Assembly (NCBI RefSeq): GCF_047739745.1
Contig: NZ_JBLLVA010000001.1
Coordinates: 398,846 to 462,845 of the forward strand
Origin: Pseudaminobacter sp047739745
Lineage (GTDB): Bacteria > Pseudomonadota > Alphaproteobacteria > Rhizobiales > Rhizobiaceae
Length of the DNA: 64,000 nt
Direction of reading: 5' to 3'
The position numbers and the translations under genes are program-made. Below the pieces are notes generated by a model. The model was given only the letters and a program-made list of their open reading frames with translations. It ran no database searches and had not been told where the DNA came from. Positions 53,604 through 63,290 of this stretch are shown piece by piece (within the stretch, counting starts at the first letter, position 1; the number at the start of each line of letters is the position of its first letter).

Positions 53604-55064
53604 TCAGCCTATTGCGCCTATAAGGGCGTATTTCTTCTCGACATATTCGTCGATGCCGTGATGCGAGCCTTCCCGTGAATTGCCGCTTTCCTTGATGCCG
53701 CCAAAAGGGGCTAGCTCGGTGGAGATCGCTCCCGAATTGACGCCGACCATGCCGTATTCCAGGCGTTCGGTCACGCGGAACACCCGGGCGACATCCTGGG
53801 TGAAGAAATAGGCCGCCAGCCCGAATTGAGTGTCGTTGGCCCTGGCGATCACCTCGTCTTCGTTGTCGAAACGGAAGACCGCAGCCAGCGGGCCAAAGGT
53901 CTCCTCCTGCGCAAGCTCCATTTCTTCGTTCGCGTCGGCAAGGACCGTCGGCTGGAAGAAGGTGCGGCCAAGTGCGTGGCGGCGGCCACCGGCGACGAGC
54001 CGGCCTCTCCGTTGAAGCGCGTCGGCAATGTGGCGTTCCACCTTGCTGACCGCCGCCTCATTGATCAGCGGCCCCTGCGATACGCCCTCATCGCTGCCGT
54101 TGCCGACCTTCAGCCGTTCAACGGCAGCGGCAAGCTTTTCGACAAAGGCTTCATAGATGTCGGCATGGGCATAGAAGCGGTTGGTGCAGACGCAAGTCTG
54201 GCCCATGTTGCGGAACTTGGAGACCATCGCGCCTTCGACCGCGGCGTCGAGATCGGCATCGGCAAAGACGATGAAGGGAGCGTTGCCGCCGAGCTCCAGC
54301 GCGACCTTCTTCACGGTGCCGGCGCATTGGCGCATCAGCAGCTTGCCGACCTCGGTCGAGCCGGTGAAGCTGACGACACGAACCGCCGGATGCGACGTAA
54401 GCACGGAGCCGATCGCCACGGCATCGCCGGTAACGACATTGACGACGCCGGCCGGAAAACCGGCGCGCTGCGCCAGTTCCGCAAGCGCAAGTGCGGTGAG
54501 CGGCGTGTCGGGTGCGGGTTTGACCACGACGGTGCAGCCGGCGGCAAGCGCTGGCGCGATCTTGCGTGTGATCATAGCCGCCGGAAAGTTCCAGGGGGTG
54601 ATCGCCGCGACGACGCCGACTGGTTGGCGCATGACGAGAATCCTGGCATCGGTTCGATGGCTGGGCAGGATTTCGCCGGCAATGCGCTTGGCTTCCTCGG
54701 CGTAGAATTCGACATAGGCGGCGGCATAGTCGATCTCGCCAAGCGCTTCGGCAAGCGGTTTGCCCTGCTCGGTAGTCAGGATGCGCGCCAGGTCCCGGCG
54801 ATGCTCGGTGATCAGATCGAACCAGCGCCGCAGAATGGCGCTTCGTTCCTTGGCGGCGCGCTCCGCCCATGCGGGGAAGGCGCGTTTGGCCGCTTCGACC
54901 GCGCGGGTGGCTTCCTCCGCGCCGAAGCGAGGCACGTTCGCGATGATCTTGCCGTCCGCGGGATTCTCGACCGGGTCGGCAGGCGTACCGACGAATTCAC
55001 CATCGACCAGGCACAAATGCTGGAGCAAGGCCGGGTCGGCCAGCGGCAGGGGAGTTGGTTGCAT
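53604..55064 (-). CDS. tgnE: Succinate-semialdehyde dehydrogenase (TgnE-like), last gene of the catabolic operon
   Basis: 486-residue aldehyde dehydrogenase with Cys291 in G-Q-T-C-V-C (second Cys293 as in GabD) and Glu257 in L-E-L-G-G-N. It converts succinate semialdehyde to succinate. In the trigonelline route succinate semialdehyde is the final ring-derived carbon product, and TgnE is this enzyme. It follows the ABC ATPase gene by 18 bases and closes a nine-gene transcript. A second, unlinked gabD exists at 7486-8943, so this copy is probably pathway-dedicated. Confidence 0.82.
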   Translation of the reverse strand: MQPTPLPLADPALLQHLCLVDGEFVGTPADPVENPADGKIIANVPRFGAEEATRAVEAAKRAFPAWAERAAKERSAILRRWFDLITEHRRDLARILTTEQGKPLAEALGEIDYAAAYVEFYAEEAKRIAGEILPSHRTDARILVMRQPVGVVAAITPWNFPAAMITRKIAPALAAGCTVVVKPAPDTPLTALALAELAQRAGFPAGVVNVVTGDAVAIGSVLTSHPAVRVVSFTGSTEVGKLLMRQCAGTVKKVALELGGNAPFIVFADADLDAAVEGAMVSKFRNMGQTCVCTNRFYAHADIYEAFVEKLAAAVERLKVGNGSDEGVSQGPLINEAAVSKVERHIADALQRRGRLVAGGRRHALGRTFFQPTVLADANEEMELAQEETFGPLAAVFRFDNEDEVIARANDTQFGLAAYFFTQDVARVFRVTERLEYGMVGVNSGAISTELAPFGGIKESGNSREGSHHGIDEYVEKKYALIGAIG

Positions 55065-55082
55065 CGGTTTTCCGCGATCTCG

Positions 55083-56156
55083 TCAGGCGGGGAACAGGAA
55101 GGCGGCGGCCGGATCGAAGAACACCTGCCGGCCGGACATCGCCTCTCGGCCCCCCGCGAGATCGGATGTCGGCCTGATGTCGAGTTCCTGGCCGGCGGCG
55201 GTGCGCGCGACGACGCGCCGCCGTTCGCCGAAGAATGCAGCGTCGACGAACTCGACGGCAAGGCTGGCGCTCGCCTCGCCTGGGCTCAAGCGAAATGCCT
55301 CCGGCCGCACCATCAGCCGAGCCTTCTGGCCCCGGCCGAGCTGCTGGTTTGCCTTCACGCCGGAGACGATCGAACCATCGGCGAGCCGGATCGTCGCCGA
55401 GCCGTTCGCTGTTTCGAGACATTCGGCCGGCAGGAAGTTCGAATTGCCGATGAAGCCAGCGACGAATTCGCTGTTCGGGCGCAAGTAGAGATCTTCGCCG
55501 GTGCCTGTCTGCTCGATGCGGCCTTCATTGAACAGCGCGATTCGATCCGACAGATGCAGCGCTTCCTCCTGATCGTGCGTGACATAGAGGATGGTGACGC
55601 CCGTTTCGCGGTGAATGCGCCGGATTTCGGCCTGAATCTCTTCCCGCAGCTTCTTGTCGAGAGCCGAGAGCGGCTCGTCCATCAGCAGGATCGGCGGATC
55701 GTAGGCAAGCGCGCGGGCAAGGGCCACACGCTGCTGCTGGCCGCCGGACAAGGCGCCGGGCCGCCGGTCGGCGAAGTTGTCGAGCCGCACCAGCGACAGC
55801 ATGTCGGCGACCTTGCGCTTCACCTCGGCATCCGGGCGGCGGCGCACCCGCAACGGAAACGCTACGTTCTCGGCGACTGTCAGATGCGGGAACAACGTAT
55901 AACGCTGGAACACCATGCCGATATTGCGCTTGTGCGAAGGCACCGAAAGCATGGACTTGCCTTCCAGCAGCACGTCGCCGGAAGTCGGGTCCTGAAAGCC
56001 GGCTATCGCATAGAGCGTGGTCGACTTGCCCGAACCCGAGGGGCCGAGAAAGGTCAGGAACTCGCCTTTCGGAACATCGAGCGTGACGTCATGGACGGCG
56101 ACCACCTGGCCGAACGTCTTGCGCACATGGCGGATGGAAAGGAAGGGCTGGGTCAT
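55083..56156 (-). CDS. PotA-like ABC transporter ATP-binding protein
   Basis: 357 residues. Walker A G-P-S-G-S-G-K-S-T, signature L-S-G-G-Q-Q-Q-R, Walker B L-L-M-D-E-P and a C-terminal TOBE-like domain (about 270-350), as in PotA. It energises the importer made with the two permeases upstream; its ATG overlaps the upstream permease stop by four bases (ATGA). Substrate class for such sets is polyamine-like or cationic compounds; in this operon trigonelline (a quaternary pyridinium) is a good candidate. Confidence 0.88.
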   Translation of the reverse strand: MTQPFLSIRHVRKTFGQVVAVHDVTLDVPKGEFLTFLGPSGSGKSTTLYAIAGFQDPTSGDVLLEGKSMLSVPSHKRNIGMVFQRYTLFPHLTVAENVAFPLRVRRRPDAEVKRKVADMLSLVRLDNFADRRPGALSGGQQQRVALARALAYDPPILLMDEPLSALDKKLREEIQAEIRRIHRETGVTILYVTHDQEEALHLSDRIALFNEGRIEQTGTGEDLYLRPNSEFVAGFIGNSNFLPAECLETANGSATIRLADGSIVSGVKANQQLGRGQKARLMVRPEAFRLSPGEASASLAVEFVDAAFFGERRRVVARTAAGQELDIRPTSDLAGGREAMSGRQVFFDPAAAFLFPA

Positions 56157-56953
56157 TTTGCGAACCTCCGGCGCAAAAACGCCGTTACGATCATCAGAAG
56201 CACGGTCAGAAGGACGAGCAGGCTGGATGCGGCGGCGATCACCGGGCTCAGATCCTGGCGCAGGCTGCCCCAGATCTTCACCGGCAAGGTCTGGAGGGTA
56301 GGGCTGGCCATGAAGATCGCCACCACGACCTCGTCCCACGAGGCGAGAAAGGCAAAGATCGCCGCAGAGAAGATGCCGATGCGGATCGAGGGCAGGGTGA
56401 TCCTGAGCTTGGCCTCCAGCGGGCTTGCCCCGCAGACGATCGCCGCATCCTCGATGGATTTGTCGAAACCCTCCAGGGCCGTGGCGATCGGGATGATGGC
56501 GAACGGCAATGCCAGAACGGTGTGGGCGATGACGAAGCCGATCGTCGTGCCGCCGAGCCCAAGCCGCAGGAAGAACGCATAGATGGCGATGGCAAACACC
56601 ACCACCGGCAGCACCATCGGCGTCAGCAGCAGGCCGCGCAGGGTCTCGCGCCCGCGAAACCGGCCCCTGACCAGCGCAAAGGAAGCAAGCAGCCCGATAA
56701 CCACTGCAAGCACCGCCGTCAGGGCGGCGATGCGGGCGCTGGTGGCGGCCGCCGCGAACCAGGAGGGATCGGCAAAGAGCTCCTTATACCATTTCAGCGT
56801 CCAGCCCGGCGGGGGAAAGGCCAGCCAGCGCGAGGAACCGAAGGACAGGAGCACGATGAAGATCACCGGCAGCAGAAGGAAGGCGGCGACCAGCCCGGTT
56901 ATGCCGAGCAGGACGACGCGCAGCCAGCCCATGCGATCATAGTCGAGCAGCAT
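56153..56953 (-). CDS. PotC-like ABC transporter permease
   Basis: 266 residues with about six membrane segments and the EAA loop C-G-A-S-P-L-E-A-K-L-R-I-T-L-P. The protein is of the spermidine/putrescine PotC type. The ATG at 56953 begins one base after the upstream permease stop, so the two are translated together. Confidence 0.87.
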   Translation of the reverse strand: MLLDYDRMGWLRVVLLGITGLVAAFLLLPVIFIVLLSFGSSRWLAFPPPGWTLKWYKELFADPSWFAAAATSARIAALTAVLAVVIGLLASFALVRGRFRGRETLRGLLLTPMVLPVVVFAIAIYAFFLRLGLGGTTIGFVIAHTVLALPFAIIPIATALEGFDKSIEDAAIVCGASPLEAKLRITLPSIRIGIFSAAIFAFLASWDEVVVAIFMASPTLQTLPVKIWGSLRQDLSPVIAAASSLLVLLTVLLMIVTAFLRRRFAK

Positions 56954-56954
56954 C

Positions 56955-57815
56955 TCAGACGCCTCCCGCCAGCCGTTTGGCGCCGACGATGCGCAACTGC
57001 ACGGCATACAGGGCCATGGTGAAGACGAGCAGGACGAAGGCGGCAGCGCTCCCGAGGCCCCAGTTGAGGAGCGACTGGATCATCTGCGCGATCATTTCGG
57101 CAAGCATCATGTTGGCGGTGCCGCCAAGCAGCGCCGGCGTGACGAAATAGCCGAGCGACATGACGAAGACCATCAGGCCTCCGGCGGCGATGCCGGGAAG
57201 CGAAAGAGGCAGCAGGATGCGGCGGAACGCTGCAAAAGGGCTCGCGCCACAAAGGGCAGCGGCGCGCAGCGTCATCGGATCGATCGCGCGCAATGTGCCG
57301 ACCAGCGGCAGGATCATGAAGGGCAGCATGATGTAGACCATGCCGATGGTGACGCCGGTCAGATTGTTGATGAGAGGGAGCGGCTCGTCGATGATGCCGA
57401 GGCTCATCAGTGTCCGGTTGATGACACCGGTGCGCTGCAGCAGCACCATCCACGCATAGGTGCGTGTCAGCAGATTCGTCCACATCGACAGGATGATGAC
57501 GCCAAAGACGATGGAGCCAAGCGCCGGCGGCATGATGGCCAGCATCCAGGCGACGGGGAACGCGACCACGATCGTGACGGCTGTCACCACGGAGGCGACG
57601 AGGAACGTATTGAAGAACACCCGCATATAGGTGCTGTCGCCAAACAGCGCGGCATAGTTCTCAAGTCCAGGCGTCGGCTCGGTAACACTGCGTAGCAGCA
57701 GTCCGACGACCGGCACGATAAAGAAAAAGGCGACGAGGATGACCGCCGGCAGCGCGCCGGCAGCGTCGGTCGGCAGGCGCAGCACTGAAGACCCTTGACG
57801 CGACTTGCCCGACAT
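56955..57815 (-). CDS. PotB-like ABC transporter permease
   Basis: 286 residues with about six membrane segments and the EAA loop C-G-A-S-P-F-A-A-F-R-R-I-L-L-P. Forms the channel with the PotC-like partner. The start at 57815 leaves 67 bases to the binding-protein gene upstream. Confidence 0.87.
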   Translation of the reverse strand: MSGKSRQGSSVLRLPTDAAGALPAVILVAFFFIVPVVGLLLRSVTEPTPGLENYAALFGDSTYMRVFFNTFLVASVVTAVTIVVAFPVAWMLAIMPPALGSIVFGVIILSMWTNLLTRTYAWMVLLQRTGVINRTLMSLGIIDEPLPLINNLTGVTIGMVYIMLPFMILPLVGTLRAIDPMTLRAAALCGASPFAAFRRILLPLSLPGIAAGGLMVFVMSLGYFVTPALLGGTANMMLAEMIAQMIQSLLNWGLGSAAAFVLLVFTMALYAVQLRIVGAKRLAGGV

Positions 57816-57882
57816 GACGGCTGTTCCGGTTGAGGGATCCGGACGCGCAAACGCGTCCGGACGGCTCGAATTGAGGGCGGCG

Positions 57883-58887
57883 CTATTTGGCCTGCCAGGC
57901 ATACCAACGCTCCGCAATCATATCACGGTTCTCGGCCCAATAGTTCATGTCGAGGTTGATCTGGCCTTCGACATAGGCGTCCGGCAGCGACTTGACGACG
58001 TCCTCCGGCATCTCCGCCTTGGCTGCCGTGTTGGTCGGTGCATAGCCGCTGGCCTCGGCAAAGGACGCCTGGCCTTTCGGGCTCGTTGCCGTAGCCAGGA
58101 ACTTCATTGCGGCATCCTTGTTCTTCGCGCCCTTCGGAACGACGAGAACGTCGGCGGCCGTCATGTTCTGGTTCCATGATACGCCGACATCGGCGCCTTC
58201 CTGCTGAAGGGCGAAAATACGCCCGTTCCAGAGTTGGCCGAAAGTGGCTTCACCCGAAGCGATCAGTTGCTGCGACTGCGCGCCGCCGCTCCACCAGACG
58301 ATTTCCGACTTGATGGTATCGAGCTTCTTGAAGGCACGGTCGAGATCGAGCGGATAGAGCTTGTCGGCAGGCACGCCGTCCGCCAGCAGCGCGATCTCGA
58401 TGACGCCCGGTGCCGACCATTTGTAGAAGGTGCGCTTGCCGGGAAACTTCGCCAGATCGAACATGTCGGCCCAACCGGACGGCTCGTCGGAAACAGCGCC
58501 ATTGTTCCAGGCAAGCACGAAGGAATAATAGAAGCTGCCGACAGCGTGGTCAGTGGTGAAGCGCGGATCAAGGTCGGCCTTCGGCACGACGTTGAAGTCG
58601 ATCGGCTCCAGCAGACCCTCCTTGGCCGCCTTTATGGCGAAGTCCATCTCGACGTCGACGACGTCCCAGGCGACGCTGCCGCTTTCGACCATGGCCTTCA
58701 GCTTGCCGTAGTCGGTCGGACCGTCCTGCAGCACCTTGATGCCAGTTTCGGCTTCGAAGGGTTCCGCCCAGGATTTCGTCTGGGCTTCCTGGGTCGTTCC
58801 ACCCCAGCTGGTGAACACCATTTCCGCCGCGCTGGCGCTGCTTGCCAAAAGCAAGCTCGCGACCAGGCTTACTATCATGCGTTTCAT
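57883..58887 (-). CDS. PotD-like periplasmic substrate-binding protein
   Basis: 334 residues with a signal peptide (cleavage after A-S-A). SBP_bac_8/PotD type: F-T-S-W-G-G-T-T-Q at the mature N-terminus and W-D-V-V-D-V-E near residue 75. Many aromatic residues in the cleft region (W-S-A-P, W-W-S-G-G, W-N-G) could cage a quaternary amine. Lies directly after the aldehyde dehydrogenase gene (64 bases), which places uptake inside the catabolic operon. Ligand inferred. Confidence 0.85.
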   Translation of the reverse strand: MKRMIVSLVASLLLASSASAAEMVFTSWGGTTQEAQTKSWAEPFEAETGIKVLQDGPTDYGKLKAMVESGSVAWDVVDVEMDFAIKAAKEGLLEPIDFNVVPKADLDPRFTTDHAVGSFYYSFVLAWNNGAVSDEPSGWADMFDLAKFPGKRTFYKWSAPGVIEIALLADGVPADKLYPLDLDRAFKKLDTIKSEIVWWSGGAQSQQLIASGEATFGQLWNGRIFALQQEGADVGVSWNQNMTAADVLVVPKGAKNKDAAMKFLATATSPKGQASFAEASGYAPTNTAAKAEMPEDVVKSLPDAYVEGQINLDMNYWAENRDMIAERWYAWQAK

Positions 58888-58951
58888 GCGTTTTTTCTCC
58901 TCCTGAATGATCTTTGCCCGCCAATGGTGGCGAGCCTCGACCCGTTAAGTT

Positions 58952-60445
58952 TCACCGCATTACGAACGGATCCGGGATCGGCTCGTCGGATGTGCGAATC
59001 CAGACCGATTTCGAGCGGGTGTAGTCGCGAATGGCGTCGAGCCCGCCTTCGCGGCCAAGTCCGGAGAGGCCGTAGCCGCCGAATGGCACCAGCGGCGAAA
59101 CCGCCCGGTAGGTGTTTATCCAGACGACGCCGGCATGGATGCTGCGGCCCATGCGATGTGCCCTGCCGAGATTGGTCGTGAAGACGCCCGACGCCAGGCC
59201 AAACTCTGTGTCGTTGGCGAGAGCCAGGGCTTGCGCCTCGTTGTCGAAGGCAAGCACGCTCAGCACCGGCCCGAACAGTTCCTCGCGCACGCAGGGCAGG
59301 GCGGCGTCGCCAGCCTCGATGATCGTCGGCGTATAGTAGTAGCCTTTGGCCTCTTGCTGTGGTCGCTTGCCCCCGGTGACCAGGCGCCCGCCCTGGTCCA
59401 GGCTTTCGGCGACGATTTTCTCGATCCACTCCCGCTGCTTCAGGGTCGCGAGCGGACCCATCTCGGTCGAAGGGTCCTGCGGGTCGCCGATGCGGATCGC
59501 TTCGGCCTTCTGCTTCAGGCGGGCGAGAAAATCTCCCTTCACCGAACGCTCAACCAGCAACCGGGAGCCGGCAACGCAGCTCTGGCCGGTCGCTGCGAAA
59601 ATGCCGGCGACGACGGCGTTCGCGGCACTGTCGAGGTCGGCGTCGGCAAACACCACGACCGGGCTCTTGCCGCCGAGCTCAAGCGTCGTGTAGGCGAGGT
59701 TTTCCGCCGTGTTCTTGACGATGTTGCGCGCCGTCGACGGGCCGCCGGTGAAGGCAACGCGCGAAACCAGCGGATGGCTGGTCAGGCGGCGGCCGCAATC
59801 GTGGCCGAAGCCGGTCAGGATGTTCACGGTTCCGGCCGGGAATCCGGCTTCCTCAACCAGTTCGGCGAAGGCCAGCAGCGGGGCTGGCCCGTCTTCGGAG
59901 GCTTTCAGCACCACCGTGCACCCGGCCGCGAGCGCCGGGCCGAGCTTGACGGCCGACAGGAAGAGCTGCGAATTCCACGGAACGATGGCCGCGACGACGC
60001 CGATCGGCTCGCGCCGGATGGTGACATCCATGTCGGCCTTGTCGATCGGCACGTGCACGCCTTCATGCTTGTCGGCAAGGCCGCCATAGTAGCGATAGTA
60101 GTCGCCGACATAGGCGATCTGCGCGCGCGTTTCGCGAATGATCTTGCCGGTGTCGCGCGTTTCGAGCTCGGCCAGCCGGTCGGCATTGGCCACGACAAGA
60201 TCGCCGAGCCGCACCAGCAGCTTGCCCCTGGCGGTCGCCGTCATCGAGGCCCAGGGCGCCGATGTCAGAGCCCGGTGCGCGGCTTCGACGGCGCGGTCTA
60301 CGTCGGCTTCGGATGCCGCCGGCATCTTCGCCCAGGGCGCGCCGGTGGATGGATCGATGCTGTCGAAGGTCGCGGACGGTTCGTCGAAGCGGCCATCTAT
60401 GTAGTTCCTGAACGCGCTTGTCATTGCGATCTCGCTTGCTGTCAT
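58952..60445 (-). CDS. tgnC: Aldehyde dehydrogenase, TgnC-like
   Basis: 497 residues with Cys290 in G-Q-S-C-V-A-G and Glu256 in L-E-L-G-G-K, plus F-T-G-G-P-S-T-A for NAD binding. In the trigonelline pathway TgnC oxidises the hydroxybutyrolactone ring-opening product to (E)-2-((N-methylformamido)methylene)succinate. Here it follows the monooxygenase gene with a four-base ATGA overlap. A second ATG at 60424 with a weak ribosome site is possible. The family is certain; the substrate is assigned from context. Confidence 0.75.
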   Translation of the reverse strand: MTASEIAMTSAFRNYIDGRFDEPSATFDSIDPSTGAPWAKMPAASEADVDRAVEAAHRALTSAPWASMTATARGKLLVRLGDLVVANADRLAELETRDTGKIIRETRAQIAYVGDYYRYYGGLADKHEGVHVPIDKADMDVTIRREPIGVVAAIVPWNSQLFLSAVKLGPALAAGCTVVLKASEDGPAPLLAFAELVEEAGFPAGTVNILTGFGHDCGRRLTSHPLVSRVAFTGGPSTARNIVKNTAENLAYTTLELGGKSPVVVFADADLDSAANAVVAGIFAATGQSCVAGSRLLVERSVKGDFLARLKQKAEAIRIGDPQDPSTEMGPLATLKQREWIEKIVAESLDQGGRLVTGGKRPQQEAKGYYYTPTIIEAGDAALPCVREELFGPVLSVLAFDNEAQALALANDTEFGLASGVFTTNLGRAHRMGRSIHAGVVWINTYRAVSPLVPFGGYGLSGLGREGGLDAIRDYTRSKSVWIRTSDEPIPDPFVMR

Positions 60446-61479
60446 TGAAAGGCCGGCATCACCTTGTCGATGAAGAGCTGCAGCGACTTCTTCTTGCGTT
60501 CATGCGAAATGCCGCTGTCGATCCAGATCGAATATTGGTCGTAGCCGAGCGCTTCATAGGCCTTGAGCCGGGCAATCACTTCGGCCGGTTCGCCGATCAC
60601 CAGATTCTCGCGGATCTTGGTCGGCGCATATTGCGGCATCGCGGCAATTTCTTCTTCCGTCAGCGGTTCCAGAATGCCCTGATGCACCGGCTTCTTGTTC
60701 TGGAACCAGGCGCCGAACTGGCAATAAAACAACGACAAGTCGTTGGTCAGCCGTTCGGCTTCGGCCGCATCCTCGGCGACGAAAGTATGCATCAACAGCA
60801 TGATTTCCGGGCGCTTGATCTCCGGATGAGCCTTACAGGCGGCGTTGAAGCGCTCCATGAGGCTTGTCACCTCGCCATCACCGGATGCAAGCGGCGTTAC
60901 CTGGACATTGCAGCCGTTTGAGACGGCGAACTCATGTGAACTTGGGTCGCGCGCGGCGACCCAGATGGGCGGATGGGGTTGCTGCAGCGGCTTCGGCGAG
61001 GAGGTGCTCGGCGGAAACGACCAGAACTCACCCGACAGCTCGAAATCGCCCTCCCACAGGCCGCGGATCGCCGGGATCATCTCGCGCATGCGTTGGCCGG
61101 CACCCCAGGCATCGAGGCCCGGAAACAACCGCTCATACTCATAGCTGTAGGCGCCGCGCGCGATGCCGATATCCAGTCGTCCGCCGGTGATGACGTCGGT
61201 CATCGCCGCCTCGCCGGCAAGCTTTATCGGATGCCAGAAGGGCGCAACGACGGTGCCGGTGCCAAGCCGGATGTGCGTTGTCCTGGCGCCGAGATAGGCG
61301 ATGTTGATGAACGGGTTGGGCGAGATGGTGAATTCCATCCCGTGATGCTCGCCGATCCAGGCGGTTTCAAACCCTGCCTTTTCGGCCAGCAGGACAAGCT
61401 CTTCGAGTTCCTTGACCAGCTCGACATGCGGCTTGGACAAGTCGGAGCGTTCCATATGTACGAAAAGCGAAAATTTCAT
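60442..61479 (-). CDS. tgnA: Luciferase-like flavin-dependent monooxygenase, TgnA-like
   Basis: 345 residues of the LLM/bacterial-luciferase class. The N-terminal strand K-F-S-L-F-V-H and E-H-H-G (W-I-G-E-H-H) match two-component FMNH2-dependent oxygenases. TgnA and pyridine monooxygenase PyrA belong here and open the pyridine ring. The needed flavin reductase is encoded directly upstream as part of a fusion protein. The ATG at 61479 gives the family N-terminus; a GTG at 61488 overlaps the upstream stop. Substrate assigned from the gene set. Confidence 0.77.
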   Translation of the reverse strand: MKFSLFVHMERSDLSKPHVELVKELEELVLLAEKAGFETAWIGEHHGMEFTISPNPFINIAYLGARTTHIRLGTGTVVAPFWHPIKLAGEAAMTDVITGGRLDIGIARGAYSYEYERLFPGLDAWGAGQRMREMIPAIRGLWEGDFELSGEFWSFPPSTSSPKPLQQPHPPIWVAARDPSSHEFAVSNGCNVQVTPLASGDGEVTSLMERFNAACKAHPEIKRPEIMLLMHTFVAEDAAEAERLTNDLSLFYCQFGAWFQNKKPVHQGILEPLTEEEIAAMPQYAPTKIRENLVIGEPAEVIARLKAYEALGYDQYSIWIDSGISHERKKKSLQLFIDKVMPAFQ

Positions 61480-61484
61480 TCTAT

Positions 61485-63290
61485 TCACCCGGACTGGGAG
61501 ATGTTGCTGGTGGTGGAGGCGGCTTTGGCGAGCGGACGAACCTCGCCGGTAAGCTCGCTGCCGACATAGACGCCGAACGCATCTTCCGTACGTTCGCGGA
61601 CATAGCGGGCAAGCATCGAACGTACAGCCGGATCGGCGATTTTCAGAGTGGCGATCTGGTCGATATCGACCAGCCGCGCCTGGCGGTCGCTCGAACAGGG
61701 CGATGCCAATGTTCCGCGATAATAGACGTGCGTTCGCGCCGGCTTTGCCGCATCGTCCCAGACAGCAAACAGAAATCCAAGATCGGCATCGATGGCCTTG
61801 GCGGCGAACAGTCCCTTGAGGCTTGCAGGTTCTTCGGCCGCGCCGAGGCCGCGGCCGACCGGCAGTTCATGCACGCCATTCTCCCTTTCGAAGAACAGCA
61901 CGCGGCCGTCTTCCTCCAGAATGGCTCCGACCTCCATGTTGGGCGGGGAGGCTGCGAGCGCCTCCTGACTGAGGCCGGGATTGACATAGCCGCCGCGCCA
62001 ATAGCCGAGCGGCTGGGCGCCGCTGTGGGAAAAGTGGAGGACGCGGCCGATGAGAATCGAGTGATCGCCTGCGTCGATCAACTGGTCGAGATCGCAGTCG
62101 AATATGGCCAGAGAACCGTCGATCGCCGGACTTCCGGTCAGCCCCGGGCGCCATGCCACCGATGCGAATTTGTCGGGGGCTTTCGAGGCGAAAACCCCCG
62201 AGGCATCCTTCTGGTTTTCGCTCAGTATGTTGATCGCAAAGCTCTTGGAGGCGGAAAAGACCGGGTGGCCGAATGCCTTCTTGGCGATGCACACGAGAAC
62301 CAGCGGCGGGTCGAGCGAGACCGAGGTGAAGGAGTTCGCGGTGAAACCGCGCGGCTCGCCATCGGGTCCGATGGTGGTGACGATGGTGACGCCAGTCAGG
62401 AAGGAGCCGAGAGCCTGCCTGAATTCAGCCGGATCGAAGACGGAAGCCAATTCCGTCCCCCTCGGCGAGGTCCCGCCGTCGCTCTCCAGAAAGGCGGTGA
62501 TGTGCCGTGTTACTTTTTCGGGCGAGGCGATGGTCATCATGTGCCGCTCACCCTCGAGCACGATGCATTGCCCCTGCGGCGCCAGATGCGCCATCGCCGC
62601 CGACATCGCCGGCGAGGAATTCCTGTCCTCCGATCCGGTCATGAACAAAGCGGGCATGGAAAGTTGCGACAGGCTGTCGGCATGTGCTTCGTCGGCGCGC
62701 GCGAAAAGCCGATAGGTGCGCGCGTAACCCTGTGGGTCGACGCTTTCCAGCGCCGCCCGCGCAGTCGTGGCGGCGCCAGCAAGTCCGGCGGGCACGGGAT
62801 CCCCGAACCAACGTGAAATCGTCGCGGCCACGGCAGACGGATCGTCATGACTGTTCATGGCCGCGGCTCGTTCGCGTACTGCCTTGGCCAGGGCTGGCGG
62901 CCGGCGGAACACAGCATTGAGGGATATGACCCGCCGCACCCGCTGAGGGGCGCGCAGGGCCATTTCCAGCGCGACGAGGGCGCCCATCGAGTGGCCGACG
63001 ACCGAGGCGCTGGCCAGGCCGAGATGATCGAGCAGGGCGATCGCCTGTTCCGCATAATTTGCCAGGCCGGCATCTTCCGGTGGCAGCGGCGATTCACCGT
63101 GACCGAGCATGTCGATGGCGATCACGTCGTAGCGGTTTTTCAGCAGATCGATCTGTGGTTCCCAGATCGTGGCATTCATGCCGACGCCGTGGATCAGCAG
63201 CAGCGGCTCGCCGACTCCGGCGCGAATATAGCCGGTGCCCTCGGGCGTCTTGCCGCGAATGCGCGCCGGTATGGCGAAGCGTTCAGCCAT
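61485..63290 (-). CDS. Alpha/beta-hydrolase fused to flavin reductase (TgnD-TgnB fusion)
   Basis: 601 residues, one uninterrupted frame. Residues 1-270: alpha/beta hydrolase with oxyanion H-G-V-G, nucleophile Ser101 (G-H-S-M-G), Asp222 and His250. Residues 285-445: flavin reductase domain (F-R-Q-A-L-G-S-F-L-T-G-V-T-I-V-T, then G-F-T-A-N-S-F-T-S-V-S-L-D-P-P). Residues 450-601: a further alpha/beta part with a weak Nudix-like look but no Nudix box. In A. baylyi, TgnB (reductase) and TgnD (hydrolase) are separate; here one chain would supply FMNH2 to the monooxygenase and later cleave the formamido-succinate. The ATG at 63290 overlaps the upstream gene by eight bases. Joining at about residues 270-285 shows no frameshift sign. 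Confidence 0.83.
   Translation of the reverse strand: MAERFAIPARIRGKTPEGTGYIRAGVGEPLLLIHGVGMNATIWEPQIDLLKNRYDVIAIDMLGHGESPLPPEDAGLANYAEQAIALLDHLGLASASVVGHSMGALVALEMALRAPQRVRRVISLNAVFRRPPALAKAVRERAAAMNSHDDPSAVAATISRWFGDPVPAGLAGAATTARAALESVDPQGYARTYRLFARADEAHADSLSQLSMPALFMTGSEDRNSSPAMSAAMAHLAPQGQCIVLEGERHMMTIASPEKVTRHITAFLESDGGTSPRGTELASVFDPAEFRQALGSFLTGVTIVTTIGPDGEPRGFTANSFTSVSLDPPLVLVCIAKKAFGHPVFSASKSFAINILSENQKDASGVFASKAPDKFASVAWRPGLTGSPAIDGSLAIFDCDLDQLIDAGDHSILIGRVLHFSHSGAQPLGYWRGGYVNPGLSQEALAASPPNMEVGAILEEDGRVLFFERENGVHELPVGRGLGAAEEPASLKGLFAAKAIDADLGFLFAVWDDAAKPARTHVYYRGTLASPCSSDRQARLVDIDQIATLKIADPAVRSMLARYVRERTEDAFGVYVGSELTGEVRPLAKAASTTSNISQSG

Noticed and set aside
53826..56582. A 918-codon open frame on the plus strand
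   Set aside because: It lies opposite the succinate-semialdehyde dehydrogenase and ABC ATPase genes, whose products are clear. Its translation has no recognisable domain and is Arg/Gly/Asp-rich, as expected for antisense frames in GC-rich DNA.
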